Source of the DNA: Micromonospora sp. WMMD1120
GTDB lineage: Bacteria; Actinomycetota; Actinomycetes; Mycobacteriales; Micromonosporaceae
Direction: 5' to 3'
NCBI RefSeq assembly: GCF_029626235.1
Contig: NZ_JARUBO010000005.1
Coordinates: 776,501 to 840,500, forward strand
Length of the DNA stretch: 64,000 nt
Shown: one piece after another, positions 18,194 through 26,645 of the stretch
Position numbering within the stretch: the first letter of the stretch is position 1
Layout of the letters: the number at the start of each line of letters is the position of its first letter
The notes under the pieces: model-generated
What the model saw: the letters and a program-made list of their open reading frames with translations, nothing else
Database searches by the model: none
Told to the model about the DNA's origin: nothing
Translations under genes and position numbers: made by a program

Positions 18194-19738
18194 TCAGGCA
18201 GTGTCGGCTTTGTGGAGGTTTGCGCCATTATCGGTGACGGCATCACCGATCGATGTGTCCTCGGGCGGCGGCGCGGCACGCCGGAGCAGACCAGGCCCAG
18301 CCGACGCGGGCGGACCGACCGGTTCAGGCTCGGCCGCGGAGGGGATCACCGCCGTCCCTCCCGACGGCTCGGCGTGGGCGCGCCCGGAGAGGCCCGACTG
18401 CGCCGTCACGACCGAGCTGTCGCGCTCCGCGTCGCCCCTCCCCCCGGCAGATCCTTCACCGCCGGCACGGTCCGCCCTGGCGTCGAACCCGTCAGCGGGC
18501 CGCTCGGCACCGCCCGCCCAATCCACCACACCGGACCGCTCCCCACCGCCAGACCGCTCCGCGACGCCCGAGCGCTCAGCAGCACCGAGCCGCTCCACGA
18601 CGCCAGGCCGCCCAGCACCCTCACCGTGCTCCACCACGCCAGGACGCCCAGCACCCTCACGCGGGTCCGCGACACCAGGCCGCTCCGCATCGCCGGACCG
18701 CTGGGCGCCGCCAGGCCGTTCGGCGACGCCAGGCCGCTCGGCGACGCCGGACCGGTCCGCGCCGTTGACGCGTCGAGGGCTCGGTGCCGGTCGGGGCGAC
18801 AGCAGCCGGGGCGGCACCGCCTCCGGGGCGGTGACCGGCGCCAGACCGGCGACCACCGTGTTGACGATCTCGGCGGCGTACGCGCCGTCCGGGTCGTAGT
18901 CGGGGTCGAAGACGGTCAGCTCGACGCCGAGGCAGTGCGGGGTGTCGACCAGGCCGGCGAGCAGGATCTCCAGCTCGGCGAAGGCGATCCCACCCGGGTC
19001 GGGAGCGTCGACGGCGGGCATGACCGCGGGGTCGAGCACGTCCACGTCGATGTGCACCCAGTAACCGGCGCAGTCGGCAAGCTGCTCGTGCGCCCACTGG
19101 GCCGTCCGGGCGGCCCCTTCGGCCCGGAGCGCCGGCACCGGCCGGGTGGTGATCCCGGCGGCCTGGAGGTCGAGCCGGTACTCGTCCTGCGCCCGGATGC
19201 CGAGCACCACCACGTCGATGTCGCGGAAGTACGGCCGACGACCCTCCAGCGCGGCCAGGTCGGCCTGTCCGCGCCCGGTGACCAGGGCCAGGTCCTCACC
19301 GGCGGCGGCGCCGACGTAGGAGGCGTTGCCGGGGTGCCGGAAGTCGGAGTGCCCGTCGACGAACACCAGCCCGATCCGCCCGCCGACGGCCTCCCCGAGA
19401 CGGTGCATGGCGAGCGCCGAGCCGAGCAGGACGGAGCAGTCGCCGCCCAGCACCACCGGGAACTCTCCCCGGTCGATGATCGACCCGATCCGCTCGGCGA
19501 GGGCCAGCGAGTAGTCGGCGATCTCCCGCGCGTGACACACCCCGTCGCCGGGACGCCAGTCACCCGGGTCGTACCGCGCGGGGGTGACGCAACCGGCGTC
19601 GCGGGCGCGCAGCCGGGCGAGCAGGTCGTGGTCGCGCAGCGCTCCGGGCGCCTTGGCGCAGCCGGGCACCGACGTGGGCGTCGGCGGGCGTAGACCGAGA
19701 TTTGTCGGCGCGTCGAGGACGGCGATCCGGCGCATCAT
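18194..19738 (-). CDS. Arginase/agmatinase-family ureohydrolase with a 200-residue repeat tail
   Basis: 514 residues. The first 305 or so form a ureohydrolase domain: GGDCS at 98-102, DGHSD at 128-132, DVDVLDP near 228-234 and ELTVFDP further on, which together hold the two Mn ions. The usual GGDHS is GGDCS here, replacing one metal-ligand His by Cys (C101), so activity or metal preference may differ. The substrate is not clear. Residues from about 330 to 415 are some fourteen hexapeptides of the form R-S/P-G-V-A/V-E, followed by about 100 disordered residues. Family members normally end near 300-320 residues. Two adjacent ATGs (19738, 19735) follow gggag. The CnoX-like gene lies upstream on the same strand. 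Confidence 0.85.
   Translation of the reverse strand: MMRRIAVLDAPTNLGLRPPTPTSVPGCAKAPGALRDHDLLARLRARDAGCVTPARYDPGDWRPGDGVCHAREIADYSLALAERIGSIIDRGEFPVVLGGDCSVLLGSALAMHRLGEAVGGRIGLVFVDGHSDFRHPGNASYVGAAAGEDLALVTGRGQADLAALEGRRPYFRDIDVVVLGIRAQDEYRLDLQAAGITTRPVPALRAEGAARTAQWAHEQLADCAGYWVHIDVDVLDPAVMPAVDAPDPGGIAFAELEILLAGLVDTPHCLGVELTVFDPDYDPDGAYAAEIVNTVVAGLAPVTAPEAVPPRLLSPRPAPSPRRVNGADRSGVAERPGVAERPGGAQRSGDAERPGVADPREGAGRPGVVEHGEGAGRPGVVERLGAAERSGVAERSGGGERSGVVDWAGGAERPADGFDARADRAGGEGSAGGRGDAERDSSVVTAQSGLSGRAHAEPSGGTAVIPSAAEPEPVGPPASAGPGLLRRAAPPPEDTSIGDAVTDNGANLHKADTA
18497..18754. repeat. 18-bp tandem repeat array encoding hexapeptides
   Basis: About fourteen 18-base units in frame with the ureohydrolase tail, encoding variants of RSGVAE and RPGVVE on the minus strand. 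Units are imperfect, so the array is not very recent. Confidence 0.8.
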
Positions 19739-19761
19739 GAGCTCCCGTCCTCGATGGTCGG

Positions 19762-19787
19762 GCGGGCCGGCCGGAACGCCGGCCCGC
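19762..19787 (-). terminator. 10-bp GC-rich hairpin after the CnoX-like gene
   Basis: gcgggccggc (19762-19771) pairs with 19778-19787 around a 6-base loop, between the CnoX-like stop and the ureohydrolase start, both on the minus strand. It could be a terminator or attenuator; there is no T-run. Confidence 0.45.
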
Positions 19788-19804
19788 GCTGGCGTGCTGT
19801 GAAC

Positions 19805-20725
19805 TCAGAACAGGGCGCTGGCCAGGGCCCGGCGTGCCGAGGCGACCGCCGGGTCGTCCGGGCCGGCGATGGAGAAGAGCGAGACCAGGTGCTGACGGAC
19901 CGTCTCGCGCTCCTCGCCGGCGGTGCGCCGGACCAGACCGACGAGCCGGGCGTACGCCTGCTCGGCCAGTCCGCTGAGCACCTCGATGTCGGCGGCCAGC
20001 AGTTGGGCGGCGACGTCGTCGGGGGCACTCTCCGCGGCGGCCAGAGCGGCGGCCGGGTCGGCGCCGGCCACCCGGCGGGCCACGCCGACCTGGGCCAGCC
20101 CGGCCGTGGCCGCGGCGTCCGCCGGGGCGTCGGCAAGGATCTTCCTGTACGCCTGCTCGGCGGCGTCCAGATCGCCGCTCATCAGCGCGTCGTCCGCCTC
20201 GTCCAGGCGCGGGTCCTCCGGCTCGGCGACCGTCACACCGCCGGCCTTGAGCACGGCCTGGATCCACTGGCGCAGCTGCGGCTCGGGCACCACCCCGGAG
20301 AAGGCGTCCACCGGCTGACCGCCGACGACCGCGTACACCATGGGGATGCCCTGAACCCGGAACATCTGGGCGATGCGCGGATTCTGCTGCACGTCGACCC
20401 GGGCCAGCACCCAACTGCCGCCGCCCTCGGCGTTCAGTCGCTCCAGCACCGGGGCGAACTCGTCGCTCTCCGGGAAGCCGGCCGCGCCGAAGAACACGAC
20501 GACGGGCATGGCCATCGAGCGTTCGAGCACGTCGGACTGGATGGTCGCCTCGGTGACGTCGACGATGGCGGTGGCGCCAGCGGCCGGCGCGCCGGTGGCG
20601 CCGTTGGTCGGGCCGCCCTGTGGGGGTGTGCCGGGGCGCGAACTTGCTGGTGCGGGGCCACGCAGCGTGCTGAGGTCGACCGCGCCGCGGGTGAAGATCG
20701 ACGAGGTGATCCGTGGGTCGCTCAT
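19805..20725 (-). CDS. CnoX/YbbN-like thioredoxin-fold TPR protein lacking the redox motif
   Basis: 306 residues. After a disordered Pro/Gly-rich start, residues about 50-165 form a thioredoxin fold (MPVVVFFGAAGFPESDEF, VLARVDVQQNPRIAQMFRVQGIPMVYAVVGGQPVD). The active site reads AAGFPES with no CxxC, so it cannot do thiol exchange there. Residues about 175-305 are TPR-like helices (LDEADDALMSGDLDAAEQAYRKIL). This is the layout of YbbN/CnoX, a chaperedoxin that protects clients and hands them to chaperonins; a redox-dead chaperone role is the likely one. The ATG is 20725, with no strong ribosome site seen. Confidence 0.85.
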   Translation of the reverse strand: MSDPRITSSIFTRGAVDLSTLRGPAPASSRPGTPPQGGPTNGATGAPAAGATAIVDVTEATIQSDVLERSMAMPVVVFFGAAGFPESDEFAPVLERLNAEGGGSWVLARVDVQQNPRIAQMFRVQGIPMVYAVVGGQPVDAFSGVVPEPQLRQWIQAVLKAGGVTVAEPEDPRLDEADDALMSGDLDAAEQAYRKILADAPADAAATAGLAQVGVARRVAGADPAAALAAAESAPDDVAAQLLAADIEVLSGLAEQAYARLVGLVRRTAGEERETVRQHLVSLFSIAGPDDPAVASARRALASALF

Positions 20726-20825
20726 GGTTACCTAGTCTCGCACGTGACCCCGAATTCTCCGGGCACCCGCAACCCCGACGTTGCAACTCTCACCCCACCC
20801 CGAAGCCCTCCACCCCCCACCCCGC

Positions 20826-20895
20826 CGATCTTGCACTTTCGGTTGCCGGTATACGGCTTTGATACCGGTTCTTCCCGACAGCAAGTGCAAGATCG
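20826..20895. repeat. Nested inverted repeat with cgatcttgcactt arms
   Basis: 13-base perfect arms at 20826-20838 and 20883-20895 enclose a second dyad ccggtat...ataccgg (20846-20852 / 20862-20868). It lies 73 bases beyond the icmA stop and resembles the gatcttg-armed palindrome at 31933. Confidence 0.75.
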
Positions 20896-20902
20896 ACGGT
20901 GC

Positions 20903-20967
20903 CGGGGGCGGGGCGGGGGTGGGGGTGGGGGTGGGGGTGGGGGTGGGGGTGGGGGTGGGGCGGGGGG
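20903..20967. repeat. GGGGGT microsatellite abutting the icmA stop codon
   Basis: About nine GGGGGT units plus flanking G-runs on the plus strand, ending at the icmA stop. The plus strand could form G-quadruplexes; the icmA transcript would carry a long C-rich tail, which might serve as a Rho-loading site. Confidence 0.8.
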
Positions 20968-22656
20968 CTAGAAGCGGGCGGGTTCTCGGTAGGTGCCCCA
21001 CTCGGCGCGTAGGGCGTCGCAGATCTCGCCGAGGGTCGCCTCGGCGCGGACCGCGTCCAGCATCGCCGGGATCATGTTCTCGTCGGTGCGGCTCGCCTCG
21101 ATCATCCGGGTCACCGCCGCGCGCACCGCCGACTCGTCCCTGGCGGTCTTGCGCTCGGCGAGCACCCGGCGCTGCTCCAGCTCCACCTCGTGCGAGATGC
21201 GCAGGATCTCCAGCTCCTTGGCGACGGTGCCGGTGTGGCAGTTGACGCCGACGATCTTCTTGTCGCCCTTCTCCAGGGCCTGCTGGTAGACGAACGCCGA
21301 CTCGGCGATGTGCCCGGTGAACCAGCCGTCCTCGATGCCACGCAGGATGCCCGAGGTCATCGGGCCGATCTGGTGTGGTCCGTCCCCGCCGAGCTGCCGG
21401 ATCCGGGCGAAGATCTCCTCCGCCTCGGCCTCGATCTTGTCGGTCAGCGACTCGACGTACCAGGAGCCGCCGAGCGGGTCGGCCACGTTCACCACGCCGG
21501 TCTCCTCCATCAGCACCTGCTGGGTACGCAGGGCGATCTCGGCCGACTCGTCGGTGGGCAGCGCCAGGGTCTCGTCCAGCGCGTTGGTGTGCAGCGAGTT
21601 CGTGCCGCCGAGCACCGCCGCGAGCGCCTCGACCGCGGTGCGTACCACGTTGTTGACCGGCTGCTGCGCGGTGAGCGACACCCCGGCGGTCTGCGTGTGG
21701 AACCGCAGCCACAGTGCCTTCTCGCTGGTCGCCCCGTACACGTCGCGCAGCCAGCGGGCCCAGATCCGGCGGGCGGCGCGGAACTTGGCGATCTCCTCGA
21801 AGAAGTCGAGGTGCGAGTCGAAGAAGAAGCTCAGGCCGGGGGCGAACACGTTCACGTCCAGCCCACGCGAGAGGCCCAGCTCCACGTAACCGAAACCGTC
21901 GGCCAACGTGTACGCCAACTCCTGCGCGGCGGTCGAGCCGGCCTCGCGGATGTGGTAGCCGGAGACCGACAGCGGCTTGTAGCGCGGGATCTCCTTGGCG
22001 CAGTACTCCATCAGGTCGCCGATCAGGCGCAGGTGCGGCTCCGGGTCGAAGAGCCACTCCTTCTGCGCGATGTACTCCTTGAAGATGTCGGTCTGCAGCG
22101 TGCCGTCCAGCGTGGACAGGTCGGCGCCCTGCCGTTCGGCGGCGACCAGGTACATGCAGAACACCGGCACGGCCGGGCCGGAGATGGTCATCGAGGTGGT
22201 GACGCCGGCCAGGTCGATGCCGTCGAAGAGCGTCTGCATGTCGGCGGCGCTGTCGATGGCGACGCCGCAGTGGCCGACCTCGCCGAGCGACTGGGGGTCG
22301 TCGGAGTCGCGGCCCATCAGCGTCGGCATGTCGAACGCGACCGAGAGGCCGCCCCCGCCCGCGCCGAGGATCATCTTGTACCGCTCGTTGGTCTGCTGGG
22401 CGTTGCCGAAGCCGGCGAACTGCCGGATCGTCCAGGTCCGCCCCCGGTAGCCGGTCGGATACAAACCCCTGGTGTACGGGTATTCGCCCGGCCAGCCGAT
22501 CCGTTCGAAGCCGGGGTAGGCGCTGCCCTCCGGCGGCCCGTAGACCGGTTCGACAGGCATGCCGGAGAGCGTGGTGAAGTCCGCCTCCCGCTTGCGCGCG
22601 GCGTCGTACCGGGCCTGCCAGCGCGCCCTTCCGGCGTCGATCTCGTCGGCGTCCAT
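20968..22656 (-). CDS. icmA: Isobutyryl-CoA mutase large subunit (adenosylcobalamin-dependent)
   Basis: 562 residues, the length of IcmA, without the C-terminal B12 domain of methylmalonyl-CoA mutase. Two specificity residues separate the families: methylmalonyl-CoA mutase has Tyr and Arg, IcmA has Phe80 and Gln198. Here IRQFAGFGN puts F at 80 and [10 protein letters not shown] puts Q at 198, the IcmA numbering exactly. It should interconvert isobutyryl-CoA and n-butyryl-CoA, linking valine and butyrate metabolism. It needs a small B12-binding subunit (IcmB), which is not in this window. The ATG at 22656 follows gaggaggag. The shared 18-bp operator lies 53 bases upstream at 22709. The meaB chaperone gene is nearby on the same strand. 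Confidence 0.9.
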   Translation of the reverse strand: MDADEIDAGRARWQARYDAARKREADFTTLSGMPVEPVYGPPEGSAYPGFERIGWPGEYPYTRGLYPTGYRGRTWTIRQFAGFGNAQQTNERYKMILGAGGGGLSVAFDMPTLMGRDSDDPQSLGEVGHCGVAIDSAADMQTLFDGIDLAGVTTSMTISGPAVPVFCMYLVAAERQGADLSTLDGTLQTDIFKEYIAQKEWLFDPEPHLRLIGDLMEYCAKEIPRYKPLSVSGYHIREAGSTAAQELAYTLADGFGYVELGLSRGLDVNVFAPGLSFFFDSHLDFFEEIAKFRAARRIWARWLRDVYGATSEKALWLRFHTQTAGVSLTAQQPVNNVVRTAVEALAAVLGGTNSLHTNALDETLALPTDESAEIALRTQQVLMEETGVVNVADPLGGSWYVESLTDKIEAEAEEIFARIRQLGGDGPHQIGPMTSGILRGIEDGWFTGHIAESAFVYQQALEKGDKKIVGVNCHTGTVAKELEILRISHEVELEQRRVLAERKTARDESAVRAAVTRMIEASRTDENMIPAMLDAVRAEATLGEICDALRAEWGTYREPARF

Positions 22657-22708
22657 GCGCAGGGCTCCTCCTCGGGTCCTCGACTGCACGTCGAGTGTAA
22701 GGCCCCTA

Positions 22709-22726
22709 CCTGAACGATCGCTAAGT
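22709..22726 (+). promoter_or_regulatory. C4-acyl-CoA regulon operator, site 1 (icmA)
   Basis: CCTGAACGATCGCTAAGT, 16 of 18 matching the consensus ACTGAACGGTCGCTAAGT derived from six sites in this window. It lies 53 bases upstream of the icmA start. Confidence 0.8.
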
Positions 22727-22757
22727 CACGTCGAACCCATGGGTAACCGTCACCGAA

Positions 22758-23159
22758 TCAGCCGGTCGGGTCGCCCATCGCCACGTCGTCGACCCGGATG
22801 TTGACCTCGTCGACCCGCAGCCCGTACGCCTCGACGGCCTCGGTCACCCGCGCCCGCACCTCGGCGGTGATCGCCGGCACGGGCTGCCCGGCCTCGATCA
22901 CGAGCACCAGGTTGACCACTGCCGCGTCACCTGTCACATGGGCGGAGCAGCCCCGCCGGGCGTCGCCCACCTGGTCCAGCCCCACCCGGTCGAGCACCGC
23001 GTTGAAGAAGCGGGCCACATCACCGCCCAGCTCGGCCACGCCAGGCACCGCGCGGGCCGCCGCGACGGCGATCTTCTCGATCACCTCGTCGGAGACGTGC
23101 GTCGTACCGCCGGCCGGCACCGACGCCCCGGCCAACTCCTGCGTCGCCTCGTGATCCAT
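22758..23159 (-). CDS. Asp23/Gls24-family envelope stress protein
   Basis: 133 residues. The ATG at 23159 follows aggggag; longer in-frame starts would add unrelated Arg-rich sequence. Asp23 features are SDEVIEKIAVAAARAVPGV near residue 22 and the closing VTEAVEAYGLRVDEVNIRVDDV. Asp23 proteins form membrane-proximal filaments linked to cell-envelope stress in Gram-positives. It lies upstream of icmA on the same strand, but icmA has its own operator, so they need not be co-transcribed. Confidence 0.85.
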   Translation of the reverse strand: MDHEATQELAGASVPAGGTTHVSDEVIEKIAVAAARAVPGVAELGGDVARFFNAVLDRVGLDQVGDARRGCSAHVTGDAAVVNLVLVIEAGQPVPAITAEVRARVTEAVEAYGLRVDEVNIRVDDVAMGDPTG

Positions 23160-23532
23160 GCCCGCTCCCCTGCTCTCCGCGTCACCGCGCCGGCACACCA
23201 CCCAGCCCCGACCACGTCGGGCGGGTGCGAGCCTACCGACCTGGGGAGTCGACGGAGAACTGCGGTCGAATGTGGAACGGCGGGTCACCCGCTTCGGCTG
23301 GCCCGCCGTGTCGATGTGCTGGTGACGGTATACCTCAGAGGTATGAATATGACTGTGCGGTGTACCGCTCACGGCCGCATCCGCCCCCACGAGGCAACCA
23401 AGGGTCACCGCCGGCCGCCGGCATGGGAGCGGCGTCACCCGGTGCTGCGCGCCCAGACATCGCCGCCTGATGCCGCCGTGACCTGAGGCGGGCGGTCAGG
23501 TCGAATCTGACGCGCAGCCCCCGGTCACATCG
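23160..23532. other. 373-base gap between meaB and the Asp23 gene
   Basis: Both flanking genes read leftward, so this is the promoter region of the Asp23 gene. The only clear element is the perfect palindrome at 23330-23344. I see no gene. Confidence 0.5.
23330..23344. promoter_or_regulatory. Perfect palindrome atacctc-a-gaggtat, probable operator
   Basis: A 15-base perfect dyad in an AT-rich pocket, 171 bases upstream of the Asp23 gene. It looks like a TetR- or MerR-type site; the regulator is unknown. Confidence 0.5.
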
Positions 23533-24537
23533 TCAGCGGGCGAGTTGGGCGAGCAGGGTGTCCGCCGCCGCGTACGGGTCGACGCCACCGGCAGCGACGG
23601 AGGCGGCGAGCGTGCTCAACTCCGTACCGTCGCGCAGTGAGCCGATCCGGGCGCGTAGCGTGCCGAGCGCGATCGCCTCGATCTCGGCGGCGGCCCGCGC
23701 CTCCTGACGGCGGCGCAGCTCGCCGTGCTCGATCAGCCAGCCCCGATGCTTGTCGATGGCGGCGGCGATGTCGTCGATGCCTTCACCACGGGCGGCGACC
23801 GACCGGACGACCTGCGGCCGCCACTGCCCCGGCCCGCGCTCCCCGAGGGCGATCATGCCCTGGATGTCCCGGACGGTGGCGTCGACGCCGTCCCGGTCGG
23901 CCTTGTTGACCACGAACACGTCGGCGATCTCCAGGATGCCGGCCTTGACCGCCTGGATCGCGTCACCCATCCCGGGCGCGAGCAGCACCAGCGTGGTGTC
24001 GGCGAGCGAGGCGACCTCCACCTCGGCCTGGCCGACCCCGACGGTCTCCACCAGCACCACGTCGCAGCCGGCGCCCTCCAGCACCCGGACCGCCTGCGGT
24101 GTGGCCGCGGCCAGCCCGCCGAGGTGCCCCCGGCTGGACATCGAGCGGATGTAGACGCCCGGATCGGTGGCGTGGTCCTGCATCCGGACCCGGTCGCCGA
24201 GGATCGCGCCGCCGGTGAACGGGCTGGACGGGTCGACCGCCAGCACGCCGACCCGGTGCCCGCGGGCCCGCAGCGCGCGGACCAACTCGTTGGTGGTGGT
24301 CGACTTGCCCACTCCGGGCGAGCCGGTCAGCCCGACGACCTGGGCCTGCCCGGCGTACGGCGCGAGCGCCGCCGCGATGGTCGGCAGCAGCGCGTCGCCG
24401 TTCTCCACGAGCGTGATCAGCCGGGCCACCGCGCGGGGGTCGCCCGCGCGGGCCCGCTCGACCAGCAGCGGTACGTCCCGACTGCGGCGCACCGACGTTG
24501 CGCCCGCCGCCGGACCCCGCTCAGCAGCCTCGCTCAC
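23533..24537 (-). CDS. meaB: MeaB (ArgK) GTPase chaperone of B12-dependent acyl-CoA mutases
   Basis: 334 residues, usual for MeaB. Walker A is LTGSPGVGKSTTTNELV; others are AVDPSSPFTGGAILGDRVRM, RSMSSRGHLGGL, the switch region VVLVETVGVGQAEVEV, and the guanine-specifying NKAD. MeaB-type G proteins guard mutases against inactivation and gate delivery of adenosylcobalamin. Clients here are probably the icmA and meaA products. The GTG at 24537 is the best start, with aaagg before it; upstream sequence is a repeat. It follows the thiolase gene by 53 bases on the same strand, probably one operon. Confidence 0.9.
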   Translation of the reverse strand: MSEAAERGPAAGATSVRRSRDVPLLVERARAGDPRAVARLITLVENGDALLPTIAAALAPYAGQAQVVGLTGSPGVGKSTTTNELVRALRARGHRVGVLAVDPSSPFTGGAILGDRVRMQDHATDPGVYIRSMSSRGHLGGLAAATPQAVRVLEGAGCDVVLVETVGVGQAEVEVASLADTTLVLLAPGMGDAIQAVKAGILEIADVFVVNKADRDGVDATVRDIQGMIALGERGPGQWRPQVVRSVAARGEGIDDIAAAIDKHRGWLIEHGELRRRQEARAAAEIEAIALGTLRARIGSLRDGTELSTLAASVAAGGVDPYAAADTLLAQLAR

Positions 24538-24549
24538 CGGTAAACCTTT

Positions 24550-24594
24550 GTTCGCGACTGCGGGCTCGCAAAACGGCTCACTCCTCGCCCTCAC
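24550..24594. repeat. Dispersed short repeat, copy 1 (thiolase-meaB gap)
   Basis: The block gcgactgcgg-gctcgcaa and gctcactcctcgc here recurs at 37473-37511. This copy has four extra bases in the middle. It fills the gap between the thiolase stop and the meaB start. Confidence 0.75.
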
Positions 24595-25775
24595 TGGCCC
24601 GGCACGTGGATGATCAGGGCGTCGCCCTGGCCACCGCCACCGCACAGCGCCGCCGCGCCGGTGCCACCGCCGCGCCGCCGCAACTCCAGGGCGAGGGTGA
24701 GGACGAGCCGCGCGCCGGACATGCCGATCGGGTGCCCCAGGGCGATCGCGCCACCGTTGACGTTGACAGTGTCCGGGCTGACCCCCAGGTCACGGGTGGA
24801 CTGGATGCCGACCTGGGCGAACGCCTCGTTGATCTCGATGAGGTCGAGGTCCGCCACGCTCAGGCCGCCCTTCTTCAGGGCATGGTTGATCGCGTTGGAC
24901 GGCTGCGAGTGCAGGGAGTTGTCCGGCCCGGCGACGTTGCCGTGCGCGCCGATCTCCGCCAGCCAGGTCAGCCCCAGCTCGGTGGCCTTCGCCTTGCTCA
25001 TCACGAGCACCGCGGCGGCGCCGTCGCTGATCGGCGAGGAGCTGCCGGCCGTGATGGTGCCGTCCTTGGTGAAGGCCGGCCGCAGCTTGGCCAGCGACTC
25101 GACCGTGGTGTCCGGACGGATGCCCTCGTCCTCGCTGATCACCAGCGGGTCACCCTTGCGCTGCGGGATGACCACCGGAGTGATCTCGTCGGCGAAGTGG
25201 CCGTTCTTCTGGGCGGCGGCGGCCCGCTGGTGGCTGGCTGCGGCGAAGGCGTCCTGCTCCTCGCGCGTGATGCCGTGCCGGCCGCCGAGCCGCTCGGTCG
25301 ACTCACCCATCGAGCAGCAGTCCCAGGCGTCGCTGAGCCCGTCGTGGGCCATGTGGTCCTTGACCACCACGTCGCCGTACTTGTAACCGGTGCGCTGACC
25401 CATCAGGAGGTGCGGCGCGTTGGTCATCGACTCCATGCCGCCGGCCACCACGATGTCGAACTCGCCGGCGCGGATCAGCTGGTCGGCCAGGGCGATCGCG
25501 TCCAGCCCGGAGAGGCAGACCTTGTTGATGGTCAGTGCCGGCACCGACATCGGCACGCCGGCCTCGACGGCCGCCTGCCGCGCGGGGATCTGACCGGCGC
25601 CGGCCTGCAACACCTGGCCCATGATCACGTACTGGACCTGGTCCGGGCCGACCCCGGCACGCTCCAGCGCCGCCTTGATCGCGATTCCGCCCAGCTTGGT
25701 GGCGGGGACGTCCTTGAGGTTGCCCAGCAGCCGGCCCATCGGGGTCCGCGCGCCGCTGACGATCACCGAAGCCAT
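24591..25775 (-). CDS. Acetyl-CoA acetyltransferase (thiolase)
   Basis: 394 residues, standard biosynthetic thiolase length. The acyl-accepting Cys is C87 in [13 protein letters not shown]348 is in [14 protein letters not shown]; the second Cys is C378 in [13 protein letters not shown]. It condenses two acetyl-CoA to acetoacetyl-CoA, the first step toward 3-hydroxybutyryl-CoA, or cleaves beta-ketoacyl-CoA in the reverse direction. The ATG at 25775 follows ggagg. It is divergent from the epimerase gene, and a diverged copy of the regulon operator lies between their starts (25807). meaB follows. Confidence 0.92.
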   Translation of the reverse strand: MASVIVSGARTPMGRLLGNLKDVPATKLGGIAIKAALERAGVGPDQVQYVIMGQVLQAGAGQIPARQAAVEAGVPMSVPALTINKVCLSGLDAIALADQLIRAGEFDIVVAGGMESMTNAPHLLMGQRTGYKYGDVVVKDHMAHDGLSDAWDCCSMGESTERLGGRHGITREEQDAFAAASHQRAAAAQKNGHFADEITPVVIPQRKGDPLVISEDEGIRPDTTVESLAKLRPAFTKDGTITAGSSSPISDGAAAVLVMSKAKATELGLTWLAEIGAHGNVAGPDNSLHSQPSNAINHALKKGGLSVADLDLIEINEAFAQVGIQSTRDLGVSPDTVNVNGGAIALGHPIGMSGARLVLTLALELRRRGGGTGAAALCGGGGQGDALIIHVPGQ

Positions 25776-25806
25776 GCCTGCCTCCGAGGGGGTGCCGAGC
25801 TGTACG

Positions 25807-25824
25807 CCTTAACGATTGTTCGGC
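25807..25824 (-). promoter_or_regulatory. C4-acyl-CoA regulon operator, site 2 (thiolase / epimerase)
   Basis: On the minus strand GCCGAACAATCGTTAAGG, the weakest of the six matches. It lies in the 61-base divergent gap, 13 bases before the epimerase ATG and 32 before the thiolase ATG, so it could control both. Confidence 0.6.
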
Positions 25825-25836
25825 CAGACTAGCGCC

Positions 25837-26313
25837 ATGGCTGAGAACTCCCCTGCCGAGCCCGGTGCGGACTACGTCACAGACATCGGGCTTCGCAAGA
25901 TTGACCATGTCGGCATCGCCGTGGCCGACCTGGACGCCGCTGTCGAGTTCTACCAGCGGACGTTCGGGATGCGCTGCGTGCACGTCGAGACCAACGCCGA
26001 GCAGGGTGTACGCGAGGCGATGCTGGCCGTCGGCCCGACCACCGAGGGCGGCTGCGTGCAACTGCTCGCTCCGCTCACCCCGGAGTCGACGATAGCGAAG
26101 TTCCTGGACCGCAACGGGCCGGGCGTGCAGCAGGTCGCGTACACGGTGGTGGATATCGACGCGGCGTGCGCGGCCCTGCGCGAGCGGGGCGTACGGCTGC
26201 TCTACGACACTCCGCGCCGGGGCACCGCGGACAGCCGGATCAACTTCGTCCACCCCAAGGACGCCGGTGGGGTCCTGATCGAACTGGTCCAACCCGCCCC
26301 CGCCGCGCACTGA
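25837..26313 (+). CDS. mce: Methylmalonyl-CoA/ethylmalonyl-CoA epimerase
   Basis: 158 residues of the vicinal oxygen chelate (glyoxalase) superfamily. Two repeats are visible: RKIDHVGIAVADLDAAVEFY at the start and VQQVAYTVVDIDAACAALRE midway, ending NFVHPKDAGGVLIELVQP. Metal-binding His and Glu positions (DHVGIA, IELVQ) are kept. It inverts the alpha carbon of methylmalonyl-CoA; in the ethylmalonyl-CoA pathway the same enzyme also epimerises ethylmalonyl-CoA, which fits its place between ccr and meaA. The ATG at 25837 is close to the regulon operator, so the mRNA leader must be short or absent. ccr is next downstream. Confidence 0.9.
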   Translation: MAENSPAEPGADYVTDIGLRKIDHVGIAVADLDAAVEFYQRTFGMRCVHVETNAEQGVREAMLAVGPTTEGGCVQLLAPLTPESTIAKFLDRNGPGVQQVAYTVVDIDAACAALRERGVRLLYDTPRRGTADSRINFVHPKDAGGVLIELVQPAPAAH

Positions 26314-26345
26314 CCGCTGACCGCTCGAGATCCGCCCAGCTCCCG

Positions 26346-26385
26346 GGGTGTGCTGGCCTCCAGCGCGCCTGAGGCCAGCACACCC
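26346..26385 (+). terminator. 15-bp perfect hairpin after the epimerase gene
   Basis: gggtgtgctggcctc (26346-26360) pairs perfectly with 26371-26385 around a 10-base loop. No T-run follows, but the position 33 bases after the stop fits a terminator. Confidence 0.65.
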
Positions 26386-26500
26386 GGAAGCTGCACCGGC
26401 CACGAACCGGCACCGCCAGACGCGCTTCGGTGCGCGGTAGGCCGGCTGCTCGGACACCTTCACGCATCGGCCGATGCAGTTTTTCACAGATGGCTTCCGG

Positions 26501-26518
26501 CCCTAGCTACCGTTCAGT
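26501..26518 (-). promoter_or_regulatory. C4-acyl-CoA regulon operator, site 3 (ccr)
   Basis: On the minus strand ACTGAACGGTAGCTAGGG, 15 of 18 matching the consensus. It lies 127 bases before the chosen ccr start, or 52 before the alternative ATG at 26571. Confidence 0.75.
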
Positions 26519-26645
26519 AACGTCCGGCCCCACCGGGGCGCGACCAGTGCCGGATGTGTCGAACGGCGACATGGCGGTCGCGTCCACCGGTGCCGACGAT
26601 GGCAGCACCCAGGCCCGTACGGGTGCGGACAAACCGGAGGTCACC

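Larger units (their letters stand above)
26314..26645. other. Epimerase-ccr intergenic region
   Basis: 332 bases with a hairpin at 26346-26385 after the epimerase gene and regulon operator site 3 at 26501-26518. No separate gene is visible. If ccr begins at an earlier codon (26571), part of this is coding. Confidence 0.6.

Noticed and set aside
20903..20967. CRISPR-like interpretation of the short tandem units
   Set aside because: The units are a continuous six-base microsatellite without spacers. No CRISPR array was seen anywhere in the window.
26571..26645. ATG 26571 as the ccr start
   Set aside because: No ribosome site precedes it and it gives 25 residues beyond the family norm; GTG 26646 has ggagg. 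It remains possible, since the operator would then sit at the same distance as at icmA and hbd.
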